A stretch of DNA of 64,000 nucleotides, taken from assembly GCA_023408815.1 (NCBI GenBank), contig JAEYJO010000045.1, positions 1 to 64,000 on the forward strand. Direction: 5' to 3'. Source of the DNA: Bacillota bacterium (GTDB lineage Bacteria; Bacillota; Clostridia; Lachnospirales; Lachnospiraceae). The translations under genes and the position numbers were made by a program. Under the pieces are notes generated by a model. The model made no database searches. It saw only the letters and a program-made list of their open reading frames with translations, and was not told the DNA's origin. The first letter of the stretch is position 1, and each line of letters starts with the position of its first letter. Positions 43,934 to 52,125 of the stretch are shown piece by piece.

Positions 43934-44596
43934 ATTACGGTATATGGAAGATATGTAAAAAGAATACTGGATTTCTTATTAGCACTTACAGGAATCGTTA
44001 TCTTGTCTCCTTTATTTCTCGTGCTGGCTGTTCTCGTTAGGACAAAGCTCGGAAGTCCCGTTTTTTTCAAGCAGGAGAGACCGGGGAAGAATGAGAAGGT
44101 CTTTACTCTTTGCAAATTCCGAACGATGACAGACAAAAGGGATGAGAATGGAAATCTCTTGCCTGATAACATCAGGCTTACGAAATTCGGTAAAATTCTT
44201 CGTGCCACCAGTCTGGATGAACTTCCCGAGCTTCTGAATATATTAACGGGAGATATGAGTATCATCGGCCCCAGGCCTCTTCTTGTTTCCTATCTGCCCT
44301 ATTATACTGAGGAAGAGAAGCTGCGCCATACGGTGCGTCCCGGACTTACCGGGCTGGCTCAGGTAAGCGGACGGAACTTCATCGATTGGGACAGTCGTTT
44401 TAAGAAGGATGTGGAGTACGTGAGAAATCTTTCTTTTGGTATGGATATGAAGGTACTATGGCTGACTGTGCGGACTGTGCTCGGACGAGGTGACGTAGCG
44501 GAGGATACCAATTTGACGGAGGGCAATTTTGCTGAAATCAGAAAGAAAAGACTGGAAGAGACCGGAAGCCTTGAAAGGATTGAGAACAACGTATGA
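43934..44596 (+). CDS. PglC-like monotopic phosphoglycosyltransferase; probable non-AUG start
   Basis: About 220 residues: one re-entrant membrane helix (KRILDFLLALTGIVILSPLF region), KFRTMTD, catalytic Asp 95-Glu 96 (SLDELPEL), GDMSIIGPRPLL, RPGLTGLAQVSGRN. It would move 4-amino-trideoxyhexose phosphate to undecaprenyl phosphate. Start: a perfect AAGGAGG (43919-43925) lies 8 bases before ATT 43934, and family alignment places the N-terminus at this point. The only other candidate is TTG 43910, which has no ribosome site of its own and has AAGGAGG inside its frame. I choose ATT, with reserve. Second initiating enzyme of the window. Confidence 0.88.
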   Translation: MTVYGRYVKRILDFLLALTGIVILSPLFLVLAVLVRTKLGSPVFFKQERPGKNEKVFTLCKFRTMTDKRDENGNLLPDNIRLTKFGKILRATSLDELPELLNILTGDMSIIGPRPLLVSYLPYYTEEEKLRHTVRPGLTGLAQVSGRNFIDWDSRFKKDVEYVRNLSFGMDMKVLWLTVRTVLGRGDVAEDTNLTEGNFAEIRKKRLEETGSLERIENNV

Positions 44597-45576
44597 ATAT
44601 ATTGATTTTAAGTGCGGGAACGAGAAATAAGGTCGTGCAATATTTTAAGAAAGAGCTGGCAGAAACGGGCAGAGTCATAGCGACAGACTGCTCCGTTCTT
44701 GCTCCTGCAATTTATGAAGCGGATAAATTTTATCTAGTTCCGCGTATCGATGCGCCCGATTATCTGGATATCGTGCTGGACATATGCAGGAAGGAACAGA
44801 TCGATGGGGCTTTTTCTTTAATCGACCCGGAGCTTAGCCTGCTTGCCAGGGAAAAAGAGAGATTTCTTGAGGCAGGAACGACTCCTATCATTTCCCCCTA
44901 TGAACTGGTGGAAACCTGTTTCGATAAATATAAAATGTATGAGCTGCTTACGCAGATGGAGATTCCCACGGGAAGATGCTTTATCGATAAGGAGGACTTT
45001 TATCTTGCCGAGGGGAATGGTGAACTTTCTTATCCGGTATTTGTGAAGCCGATAAGGGGAAGCGCCAGCATGCATATAAACAAGGTATATGGGAAAGAGG
45101 AGCTGGAAGTCCTTTTCGGATTGTATGATGACCTGATGATTCAGGAATTCATGAACGGGACGGAGTATGGAGCAGATGTCTATATAGACATGCTGAGCGG
45201 GAAGTGCACCTCAATTTTTATAAAAGAAAAGATAAAAATGCGTGCCGGAGAGACCGATAAGGCCATATCATATAAAGATAAGGAGCTTTTTTCCGCGATA
45301 GAAAAATTTGTGGAAAAATGTGGGTTCTGTGGTATGATAGATATGGACATCTTTAAGATTGGAGACATTTATTACATTTCCGAAGTGAATCCCCGATTTG
45401 GCGGAGGCTATCCCCATGCCCATGAGTGCGGCGTGAATATGCCGAAGCAGGTAATCCGTAACTTGAAGGGAGAAAGCAATCCCTATACCGTGGGCAGCTA
45501 TAAAGCAGGGGTCTGTATGATGAAATATAATGAGGTTATGATCAAAGACATGAGCGATACGGAGATGATAGAGTAG
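44593..45576 (+). CDS. ATP-grasp ligase of the Pgl-like module
   Basis: A 327-residue ATP-grasp protein with a CarB/PylC-like layout: ILILSAGTRNKVVQYFK at the start, PVFVKPIRGSASMHI (ATP-binding), LMIQEFMNGTEYGADVY and the metal-binding YYISEVNPRFGGGYPHAHECG. It overlaps the PglC-like gene by 4 bases. In the place where Pgl clusters keep the PglD acetyltransferase, it may couple an amino acid or other carboxylate to the 4-amino group; this is inference. It is not a close copy of the ATP-grasp at 20542. Confidence 0.82.
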   Translation: MNILILSAGTRNKVVQYFKKELAETGRVIATDCSVLAPAIYEADKFYLVPRIDAPDYLDIVLDICRKEQIDGAFSLIDPELSLLAREKERFLEAGTTPIISPYELVETCFDKYKMYELLTQMEIPTGRCFIDKEDFYLAEGNGELSYPVFVKPIRGSASMHINKVYGKEELEVLFGLYDDLMIQEFMNGTEYGADVYIDMLSGKCTSIFIKEKIKMRAGETDKAISYKDKELFSAIEKFVEKCGFCGMIDMDIFKIGDIYYISEVNPRFGGGYPHAHECGVNMPKQVIRNLKGESNPYTVGSYKAGVCMMKYNEVMIKDMSDTEMIE

Positions 45577-46665
45577 ATGGGTATAATATTAATTTTAACC
45601 AATTCCTCAGGCGGACTTTACGATTTTCGCAATGAGCTGCTCCTTAGACTGCTGGAATGCCATAGGGTAATCATCAGTCTTCCGGATCAGACCAAGACCG
45701 CCGAGCTTAAGGAAGAAGGGTGTGAGATTGTCGAAACACCTATTAACAGAAGGGGAATGGATGTGAAGGAGGACATGAAGCTTTTCATGGCCTACCGGAG
45801 ACTGATAAAGCAGATAAGGCCGGATATGGTGGTTACTTATACTATAAAGCCGAACATATACGGAGGTTTCGCCAGCAGGATTTTGAAAGTACCCTATATC
45901 ACTACGATAACGGGGCTGGGCGGCGCTTTTGACAAGGAAGGCCTTTTCCTTAAGATGATTGTCCATATGTACCGGACAGGTCTTAAAAGGGCGGAGTGCA
46001 TTTTTTTTCAAAATGCTGAGAACAGGGGTATTTTTTCCGGTTATCGCATCGCCGGGAAAAAAGAACGGATGGTAAACGGCTCCGGAGTGAATCTTAAGAG
46101 ACATTCTTTCGAGCCATATCCTATGGGGGCAAGGACTACCTTTCTTTTTGTTGGAAGGGTAATGAAGGAGCGCGGCATTCTGGAATACCTGGAGGCGGCG
46201 GTCAGGCTGCATAGAGGGGATATCGAATTTGCAGTAATGGGTTATTGTGATGAAGATTATCAGGAAATGCTGGATGAATATACAGAAAAAGGAATTATCA
46301 GTCAGTGGGGTTTCCAAACGGAAGTACATTCTTATATAGCAAAGGCAGACGCTATTGTGGTGGCATCGTTTCACGAAGGCATGTCGAATGCGCTTATAGA
46401 GGCGGCGGCTACGGGACGTCCGGTAATCGCTTCCAATATCAGCGGATGCAGAGAGGCCTTTGAGGAGGAAGTGACGGGCTTTGGCTTTACTCCCGGCAAT
46501 GCAGACGATTTGATCCGGGCTATGGAGAGGTTTCTCGCATTATCTAAAGAAGAGCAGGCACATATGGGAAAAGCGGCCAGAGAGAAGATGGAAAGTGAAT
46601 TCGACAGAAATTCTGTCATTGATTCTTATATAAGTGAAATTAACACGATTTTATATAACTCATAA
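45577..46665 (+). CDS. PglA-like GT4 glycosyltransferase
   Basis: A 362-residue GT-B enzyme with no membrane segment: IILILTNSSGGLYDFRNEL, PDMVVTYTIKPNIYGG, TTITGLGGAF (the PglA/WbnK-type acceptor region), FLFVGRVMKERGILEYLEA and ASFHEGMSNALIEAAATGRPVIASNISG (EX7E). It starts right after the ATP-grasp stop, in the order known from Pgl clusters, where PglA adds GalNAc as second sugar. The donor here is unknown. Confidence 0.88.
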   Translation: MGIILILTNSSGGLYDFRNELLLRLLECHRVIISLPDQTKTAELKEEGCEIVETPINRRGMDVKEDMKLFMAYRRLIKQIRPDMVVTYTIKPNIYGGFASRILKVPYITTITGLGGAFDKEGLFLKMIVHMYRTGLKRAECIFFQNAENRGIFSGYRIAGKKERMVNGSGVNLKRHSFEPYPMGARTTFLFVGRVMKERGILEYLEAAVRLHRGDIEFAVMGYCDEDYQEMLDEYTEKGIISQWGFQTEVHSYIAKADAIVVASFHEGMSNALIEAAATGRPVIASNISGCREAFEEEVTGFGFTPGNADDLIRAMERFLALSKEEQAHMGKAAREKMESEFDRNSVIDSYISEINTILYNS

Positions 46666-46679
46666 TGGAGGATAAGAAG

Positions 46680-47996
46680 ATGGATTTATACGAGAAACTT
46701 GTAAGCGGAGAGGAAAAACTCTCATTGGTCGGCCTCGGATATGTAGGTATGCCGATTGCGGTAGCCTTTGCAAGAAAGATAAAGGTGGTGGGTTTTGACT
46801 TAAATGAGGAGAAGATAGAGCTGTATAAATCGGGAGTAGATCCTACTAACGAGGTGGGCGCGGAGGTAATCAAAAACACATCTGTAGAATTTACCGCAGA
46901 TGCGGACAAGCTAAAGGAAGCGAAATTCCACATCGTGGCTGTCCCGACTCCGGTAAACGACGACCATACCCCTGACCTTTCCCCGGTGGAGGGCGCAAGC
47001 CGTCTGCTTGGACAGAACCTGACAAAAGGCTCTATTGTCGTATTTGAATCTACAGTGTATCCCGGAGTTACCGAAGAGATATGTGTTCCTATTCTGGAAA
47101 AAGAATCGGGATTAAAATGCGGCGTAGATTTTAAAATAGGCTATTCTCCGGAAAGAATTAATCCGGGCGATAAGGTACACAGGCTGGAAACTATCGTTAA
47201 GATTGTATCCGGCATGGATGAGGATACGTTAAATACCATCGCAAAGGTGTACGAGCTGGTGGTGGAGGCCGGGGTATACCGGGCAGAATCTATCAAGGTG
47301 GCGGAAGCGGCAAAAGTAATTGAAAATAGCCAGCGGGATATTAATATCGCTTTTATGAACGAGTTGTCCATCATATTCCATAGAATGGGGATAGATACAA
47401 AGGCTGTCTTAGAGGCAGCAGGTACAAAGTGGAATTTCCTCAAATTTTTCCCGGGACTCGTAGGAGGACACTGCATCGGTGTGGATCCTTACTATCTGAC
47501 CTATAAGGCGGAACAGCTGGGATATCATTCACAAATTATCCTTTCGGGCCGCCGCATTAATGACGACATGGGAAAATATGTGGCAGAAAGCCTTGTAAAA
47601 AACTTGATCAAAACTAATGTACCGGTAAAAGGTGCGAGAGTGGCAATTTTAGGATTTACCTTCAAAGAGAACTGCCCAGATACAAGAAACACCAAAGTTA
47701 TCGATATTTATAAAGAATTAGAGGAATATGGAATCACGCCAATCGTGGTAGACCCGGCGGCGGATTCAGGGGAAGCGAAGAGGCTTTATGGGATCGACTT
47801 TCATGCTATGGAGGAAATACGGAATATGGACGCGGTCATCGTAGCGGTGGCTCATTCACAGTTCCTTGAATTATCCAGAGAGAAAATCGCAGGCTTTTTT
47901 CATGAGGAGCATGAACAGAAGGTATTGATGGACCTCAAGGGCTTATTCGATAAGAGGGATTATTCGGACGGCGAATTTCTATATTGGAGACTGTAA
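46680..47996 (+). CDS. UDP-N-acetylhexosamine 6-dehydrogenase (WbpA/TviB-type)
   Basis: NAD-dependent four-electron oxidation of UDP-HexNAc to the uronate. In 438 residues: LVGLGYVGMPIAVAFARK (NAD-binding, from residue 13), VAVPTPVNDDHTPDL, FESTVYPGVTEE, AKVIENSQRDINIAFMNEL, and catalytic Cys 265 in GLVGGHCIGVDPYYL; ILGFTFKENCPDTRN near 320. This pattern is of the WbpA/TviB/Cap5L group. With the WbpP-like epimerase at 49395 it should give UDP-GalNAcA. Start: GGAGG 8 bases before ATG 46680, preferred over ATG 46665. Confidence 0.92.
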   Translation: MDLYEKLVSGEEKLSLVGLGYVGMPIAVAFARKIKVVGFDLNEEKIELYKSGVDPTNEVGAEVIKNTSVEFTADADKLKEAKFHIVAVPTPVNDDHTPDLSPVEGASRLLGQNLTKGSIVVFESTVYPGVTEEICVPILEKESGLKCGVDFKIGYSPERINPGDKVHRLETIVKIVSGMDEDTLNTIAKVYELVVEAGVYRAESIKVAEAAKVIENSQRDINIAFMNELSIIFHRMGIDTKAVLEAAGTKWNFLKFFPGLVGGHCIGVDPYYLTYKAEQLGYHSQIILSGRRINDDMGKYVAESLVKNLIKTNVPVKGARVAILGFTFKENCPDTRNTKVIDIYKELEEYGITPIVVDPAADSGEAKRLYGIDFHAMEEIRNMDAVIVAVAHSQFLELSREKIAGFFHEEHEQKVLMDLKGLFDKRDYSDGEFLYWRL

Positions 47997-49381
47997 TGAC
48001 AAAAAACATGAAATCCGGCGGACTTCTGATAGTACTTGCCGCATTGTTTCTCGGAATGTTCGCCATATTCGGACCGGGCGTATACAACGACTCCGATCAG
48101 TATATTAAGATGCACATTCACAGAGAACCGCTGTATCCCCTTTTTCTCTTATGCCTTCGGGAACTGTTTGGAGAAGTATGGCTTACGGCGATGGGAATCA
48201 TCCAGAATTTATTGGCCGCGTTTAGCATATGGCTGTTTGCGGAATATATGGCGAAGAAATTTTCTTTACGATTCTTTGAGGAAATCGTAGTAGTTCTTTT
48301 GGGGATAATGCCCCATATGGTTACGAAATACTTTTCCTCTCTGCATTTATTCATTACGAATTCCGTAATGAGTGAAGCGCTGTGTATTCCTCTTTTCACC
48401 TTATTTTTGTTGGAATGCTTCAAAATATTAACGGATGGAGAAGAATCCGCGGATGAAATACAATCCGTGTGGCTTGCTCTTATACTGGCCTTATTGCTGT
48501 CTCTTACGAGAAGCCAGATGATGGTGACTCTTTTGCTTTGGGCGGTTTCCGTCTGTGCGAAGCTTTTTGTGGTCAGAGTGAAAAGCAGAGCTCTTACGCT
48601 GCGTCTTGTGGGAGCGGTACTTCTTATCGTAGCAGTAGCTTTTTTGGGAAGATCGGTGGCGGTAAAGAGTTACAACTTTGTTTTTAACGGCCGTTTTGTT
48701 AGTAATACCTATGGGACGGTAAATACCCTGACCAATATACTCTATGCTGCAGACAGAGAGGCTGGAGAAAACATAAAGGATGAAGATGCGAGGGTATTTT
48801 TCTATCAAATGTATGATCTTACCGAGGCCCGTCAGGCGAATTACAAGTATGCAGGAGATTCACTGCGGGAAAAGGTGGAGCATATAGAGCAGTGGCATGA
48901 CACCGTAAAGTATGAAATGATAGAGGATGTTTTTTATCAGACATACGATAAAACGGTGACCAGTGATTATATTACGCAAAACCTGATGGCTGATGAAGTG
49001 GCAGGAAAGATTATCGCGGGCATATTGCCGGAATGCTTCGGCAGGTGGTTTGCCGATTATCTGCTGATTGCCGGGTATGGACTTATCCGGAGCATTGCGG
49101 TAATACACCCTGTCATAAACTGGGTAGCGTTTCTTCTCTACCTGTCGGCAATTGCCATGACTATATGGCGGATACGAAGATCACTTCGAGAGGAAGGAAG
49201 GATAAGCGGCAGTGCATGGCTGATGGCACTTTCCCTTCTGGCGATAGCGGCTAATGTATTTGCGGTATCACTTACGATTATGGCGCTGTCACGGTATATG
49301 ATTTATGGATTTTCCGCATTCTATACGGCATATTTCATATTGCTGGTGGAGTGGCTGAGAACTAAAGTTCGGAGAATATAA
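47996..49381 (+). CDS. multi-spanning membrane protein of unknown family
   Basis: 461 residues, about ten membrane helices. First outer loop: GPGVYNDSDQYIKMHIHREPLYPLFL, read as two blocks, with NDSDQY and HREPLYP in the positions where GT-C proteins have their Asp loop and HPP-like motif. NSVMSEALCIPLFTLFLLE follows near 125. An outer region (about 225-345) separates the helix groups. No family name is certain; outside-facing transferase is an inference. TAATG overlap with the dehydrogenase stop suggests coupling. Confidence 0.65.
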   Translation: MTKNMKSGGLLIVLAALFLGMFAIFGPGVYNDSDQYIKMHIHREPLYPLFLLCLRELFGEVWLTAMGIIQNLLAAFSIWLFAEYMAKKFSLRFFEEIVVVLLGIMPHMVTKYFSSLHLFITNSVMSEALCIPLFTLFLLECFKILTDGEESADEIQSVWLALILALLLSLTRSQMMVTLLLWAVSVCAKLFVVRVKSRALTLRLVGAVLLIVAVAFLGRSVAVKSYNFVFNGRFVSNTYGTVNTLTNILYAADREAGENIKDEDARVFFYQMYDLTEARQANYKYAGDSLREKVEHIEQWHDTVKYEMIEDVFYQTYDKTVTSDYITQNLMADEVAGKIIAGILPECFGRWFADYLLIAGYGLIRSIAVIHPVINWVAFLLYLSAIAMTIWRIRRSLREEGRISGSAWLMALSLLAIAANVFAVSLTIMALSRYMIYGFSAFYTAYFILLVEWLRTKVRRI

Positions 49382-49394
49382 AGGAGCAAAAAAC

Positions 49395-50375
49395 ATGGGA
49401 TATAAAGAGTTGAAATTTGAAAGAGACAGTGTTTTTCTCGTAACGGGAGGAGCCGGATTCATCGGTTCTAACATTTGCGAAGCACTGATAGGAATGGGAT
49501 ATGCGGTAAGGTGTCTGGACAACTTATCCACCGGTAAATATGAGAATATAGAGCACCTTACGGCAAACGAAAGATTCACTTTTATAAAGGGAGATATCAG
49601 AGAACTGGATACTTGCCTGGAAGCTACAAAGGGCGTGGATTACTGCATGAACCAGGCGGCCTGGGGAAGTGTGCCCAGAAGCATCGAGATGCCGCTTTTG
49701 TATGAAGAAATAAATATCCGTGGTACACTGAATATGATGGAAGCCTGCAGGCAAAACGGAGTGAAGAAATTCGTCTATGCTTCCAGTTCATCTGTATATG
49801 GGGATCATCCGCAGCTTCCGAAGAAGGAAGGTGCAGAAGGCAAGGTGCTATCCCCTTATGCTTTGACCAAAAAGGTGGATGAGGAATACGGAAGGCTGTA
49901 TAAGGAGTTGTATGGTCTGGATACCTACGGCCTGCGTTATTTCAATGTATTCGGAAGAAGGCAGGACCCGGATGGTGCATATGCCGCAGTGATTCCTAAG
50001 TTCATCCGTATGCTGTTAAACGGAGAAGTGCCTACTATCAACGGAGACGGAAAGCAATCCCGCGATTTCACTTATATCGACAATGTTATTGAGGCCAATT
50101 TAAGGGCCTGCCTTGCTTCCGGTGAAGCGGGAGGGAATGCCTTCAATATCGGCGCGGGAGGAAGAGAATATTTAATTGATGTATATTATAATTTATGTAA
50201 AGCGCTGGGAAAAGAAGTGGAACCGAATTTCGGGCCGGACAGGCTTGGGGACATTCGGGATTCCAATGCGGATATATCCAAAGCGAGGGAGCTTTTAGGC
50301 TATGACCCGGAGTACGATTTCGCGAAAGGAATCAGCTTGGCAATCGACTGGTATAAAGAAAATTTGCTGCTATGA
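49395..50375 (+). CDS. WbpP/TviC-like UDP-HexNAc 4-epimerase
   Basis: A 326-residue extended SDR: FLVTGGAGFIGSNICEAL (NAD-binding), LDNLSTGKYENI, NQAAWGSVPRSIEMP (WbpP-type active-site loop), SSSSVYGDHPQLP and catalytic SPYALTKK, RYFNVFGRRQDPDGAYAAVIP. This signature is that of UDP-GlcNAc/UDP-GlcNAcA 4-epimerases (WbpP, TviC), not galactose-specific GalE. Placed just after the dehydrogenase, it points to UDP-GalNAcA as product of the pair. Confidence 0.92.
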   Translation: MGYKELKFERDSVFLVTGGAGFIGSNICEALIGMGYAVRCLDNLSTGKYENIEHLTANERFTFIKGDIRELDTCLEATKGVDYCMNQAAWGSVPRSIEMPLLYEEINIRGTLNMMEACRQNGVKKFVYASSSSVYGDHPQLPKKEGAEGKVLSPYALTKKVDEEYGRLYKELYGLDTYGLRYFNVFGRRQDPDGAYAAVIPKFIRMLLNGEVPTINGDGKQSRDFTYIDNVIEANLRACLASGEAGGNAFNIGAGGREYLIDVYYNLCKALGKEVEPNFGPDRLGDIRDSNADISKARELLGYDPEYDFAKGISLAIDWYKENLLL

Positions 50376-50416
50376 AGCCGGTAGGCTTAATAGTGCAAAA
50401 TAATAGGGAGCTGGGT

Positions 50417-51337
50417 ATGAAATATAAAGTTGTGGTATTCGGCGTAAAGGATACGTCGGAAAACATTGTGGAATTCATTCATCATAATATCTGTCCGGTG
50501 GATTTGGTCATTACCATTCATAAGGATGTGCTGAATAAAAATCAGGTTTCGGGTTTTAAGGGATTGTCCGTACTGACTGAAAAATATCAAATACCGGTAT
50601 TTGAGGCGGAGAGCTATTTTCTCACAGATGAAAAAACTCGCAGTTTCATGGCGGAAAATGAATTCGAAATAGCGGTATCCATGGGGTGGCAGCGTCTGAT
50701 TCCGGCTTATGTGCTGGAAAAGTTTAAATATGGTGTATACGGTTTTCACGGCAATTGCGGCTATTTGCCCTTCGGGCGCGGGCGGTCTCCGTTAAATTGG
50801 TCTATGATCAACGGGGATACGAGATTTAATTTGAACCTTTTCCGCTATGACGAGAATGCGGACAGTCCTAACGTATTTGCTACGGAGATGTTTTCCATAA
50901 CGCTTCACGATGATATTCGCACGGCTCAGTATAAAAATATGATTTGTTCCAAGAGTCTGATAAACAAACTGCTAAAGGCTTATGCGGATAAGAATATCGT
51001 TATAAGGACGGAGTCTAAGGACTTCGATTCATGGTATAATAAACGAACCGCAGCAGATGGTAAAATAGATTTTCATGACCGTACAAGAAATATTTATAAC
51101 CTGATCCGCGGTGTGGCGGCTCCTTTTCCGGGAGCATTCGCGATGTGCAAGGAGCAGAAGGTTACGATATGGGAGGCTCATCCTTTCGATGAGATTATAG
51201 ATTTTTCGGCCTATGCGCCGGGAGAAGTGGTGGATGTCTTTGACGGAAAGCCGGTGGTGCGCACGGTGGACGGTTCGCTTCTGATTGAACGGTACGCGTG
51301 CGAAAAAGAGCTTGTGACGGGAGATGTGCTGGAGTAA
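50417..51337 (+). CDS. formyltransferase-family protein (sugar N-formyltransferase candidate)
   Basis: 306 residues with the Fmt/ArnA N-terminal fold: VVVFGVKDTSENIVEFI, VSMGWQRLIPAYVLEKF, then YGFHGNCGYLPFGRGRSPLNWSM in the place of the Asn-x-His-x-SLLP loop, and ITLHDDIRTA holding the Asp. The catalytic Asn is replaced by Gly-Phe-His, as in some sugar formyltransferase relatives, so activity is uncertain. A C-terminal beta domain follows. Probable target: a 4-amino sugar made by one of the three DegT enzymes, with N10-formyltetrahydrofolate. GGGAG before ATG 50417 decides the start; ATG 50372 overlaps the epimerase. Confidence 0.72.
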   Translation: MKYKVVVFGVKDTSENIVEFIHHNICPVDLVITIHKDVLNKNQVSGFKGLSVLTEKYQIPVFEAESYFLTDEKTRSFMAENEFEIAVSMGWQRLIPAYVLEKFKYGVYGFHGNCGYLPFGRGRSPLNWSMINGDTRFNLNLFRYDENADSPNVFATEMFSITLHDDIRTAQYKNMICSKSLINKLLKAYADKNIVIRTESKDFDSWYNKRTAADGKIDFHDRTRNIYNLIRGVAAPFPGAFAMCKEQKVTIWEAHPFDEIIDFSAYAPGEVVDVFDGKPVVRTVDGSLLIERYACEKELVTGDVLE

Positions 51338-52089
51338 TGAAAATTGCTGTTCGAATGGACGATATAACACCTCGCATGGATTGGGAGAACTTTGAGAGAT
51401 TTCGAGGACTCCTTAAAGAATACGGGGTAAAACCGTTAGTAGGGATCGTTCCGGATAACCGGGATGAGAATCTGAATAAAGATAAAGGTGCAGCCTTAAA
51501 CGGAGGCTCGCTGGAGGAGCATTTCTGGAAACAGGTCAGCGTATGGAAATGCGAAGGCTGGACGGTAGCCCTGCATGGATATCAGCACTTATATACACAA
51601 AAAAAAGGCGGTTGCTTTCCGTTAAACCGTTTTTCGGAATTTGCAGGATTAAGCCTGGAGCAGCAGAAAAGGATGCTGGAGGCAGGCAAGGACATTTTCG
51701 CTTCGCATGGAATTGAAACGGATATTTTCATGGCTCCGGCACATTCCTATGACAGGAATACTCTTCGCGCACTTAAGGAACTGGGATTTACGAAGCTCAC
51801 AGATGGTTTCGGCATTAAGCCGTATATACGCGGAGGAATCATTTTCTATCCGATATCCTTCAAGTTAAGCAGCAGCATGAAGAAGAAAAAGGGAGTTACA
51901 ACTATGGTGGTTCATACGAATACCATGAAGGATTCGGATTTTGAAAGATGCCGAAATATATTCCAGTGTTCGGAAATGATTTCCTATGAGGAATATCTGA
52001 AGCTGCCGGCGGTGAGAAGAGGCTGGATTCAAAATATTGTCGAATATGTAATGGCATCGGCGAAGCGTCTGCTGGTGAAATTTTTGTGA
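51337..52089 (+). CDS. DUF2334/polysaccharide-deacetylase-like protein
   Basis: 250 residues of NodB-like fold: AVRMDDITPRMD (Asp 8-Asp 9 metal site) at the N-terminus, GWTVALHGYQHLY (His pair) near 80, and FMAPAHSYDRNTLRALKELGF near 130, in the order of DUF2334 proteins. No signal peptide, so it probably acts in the cytoplasm on a precursor or lipid-linked sugar. TAATG overlap with the upstream formyltransferase indicates coupling. Second of three deacetylase-type genes in the window. Confidence 0.8.
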   Translation: MKIAVRMDDITPRMDWENFERFRGLLKEYGVKPLVGIVPDNRDENLNKDKGAALNGGSLEEHFWKQVSVWKCEGWTVALHGYQHLYTQKKGGCFPLNRFSEFAGLSLEQQKRMLEAGKDIFASHGIETDIFMAPAHSYDRNTLRALKELGFTKLTDGFGIKPYIRGGIIFYPISFKLSSSMKKKKGVTTMVVHTNTMKDSDFERCRNIFQCSEMISYEEYLKLPAVRRGWIQNIVEYVMASAKRLLVKFL

Positions 52090-52125
52090 TTCAAAATCTG
52101 CTAAAGTGGATATGAGGTATAAATT

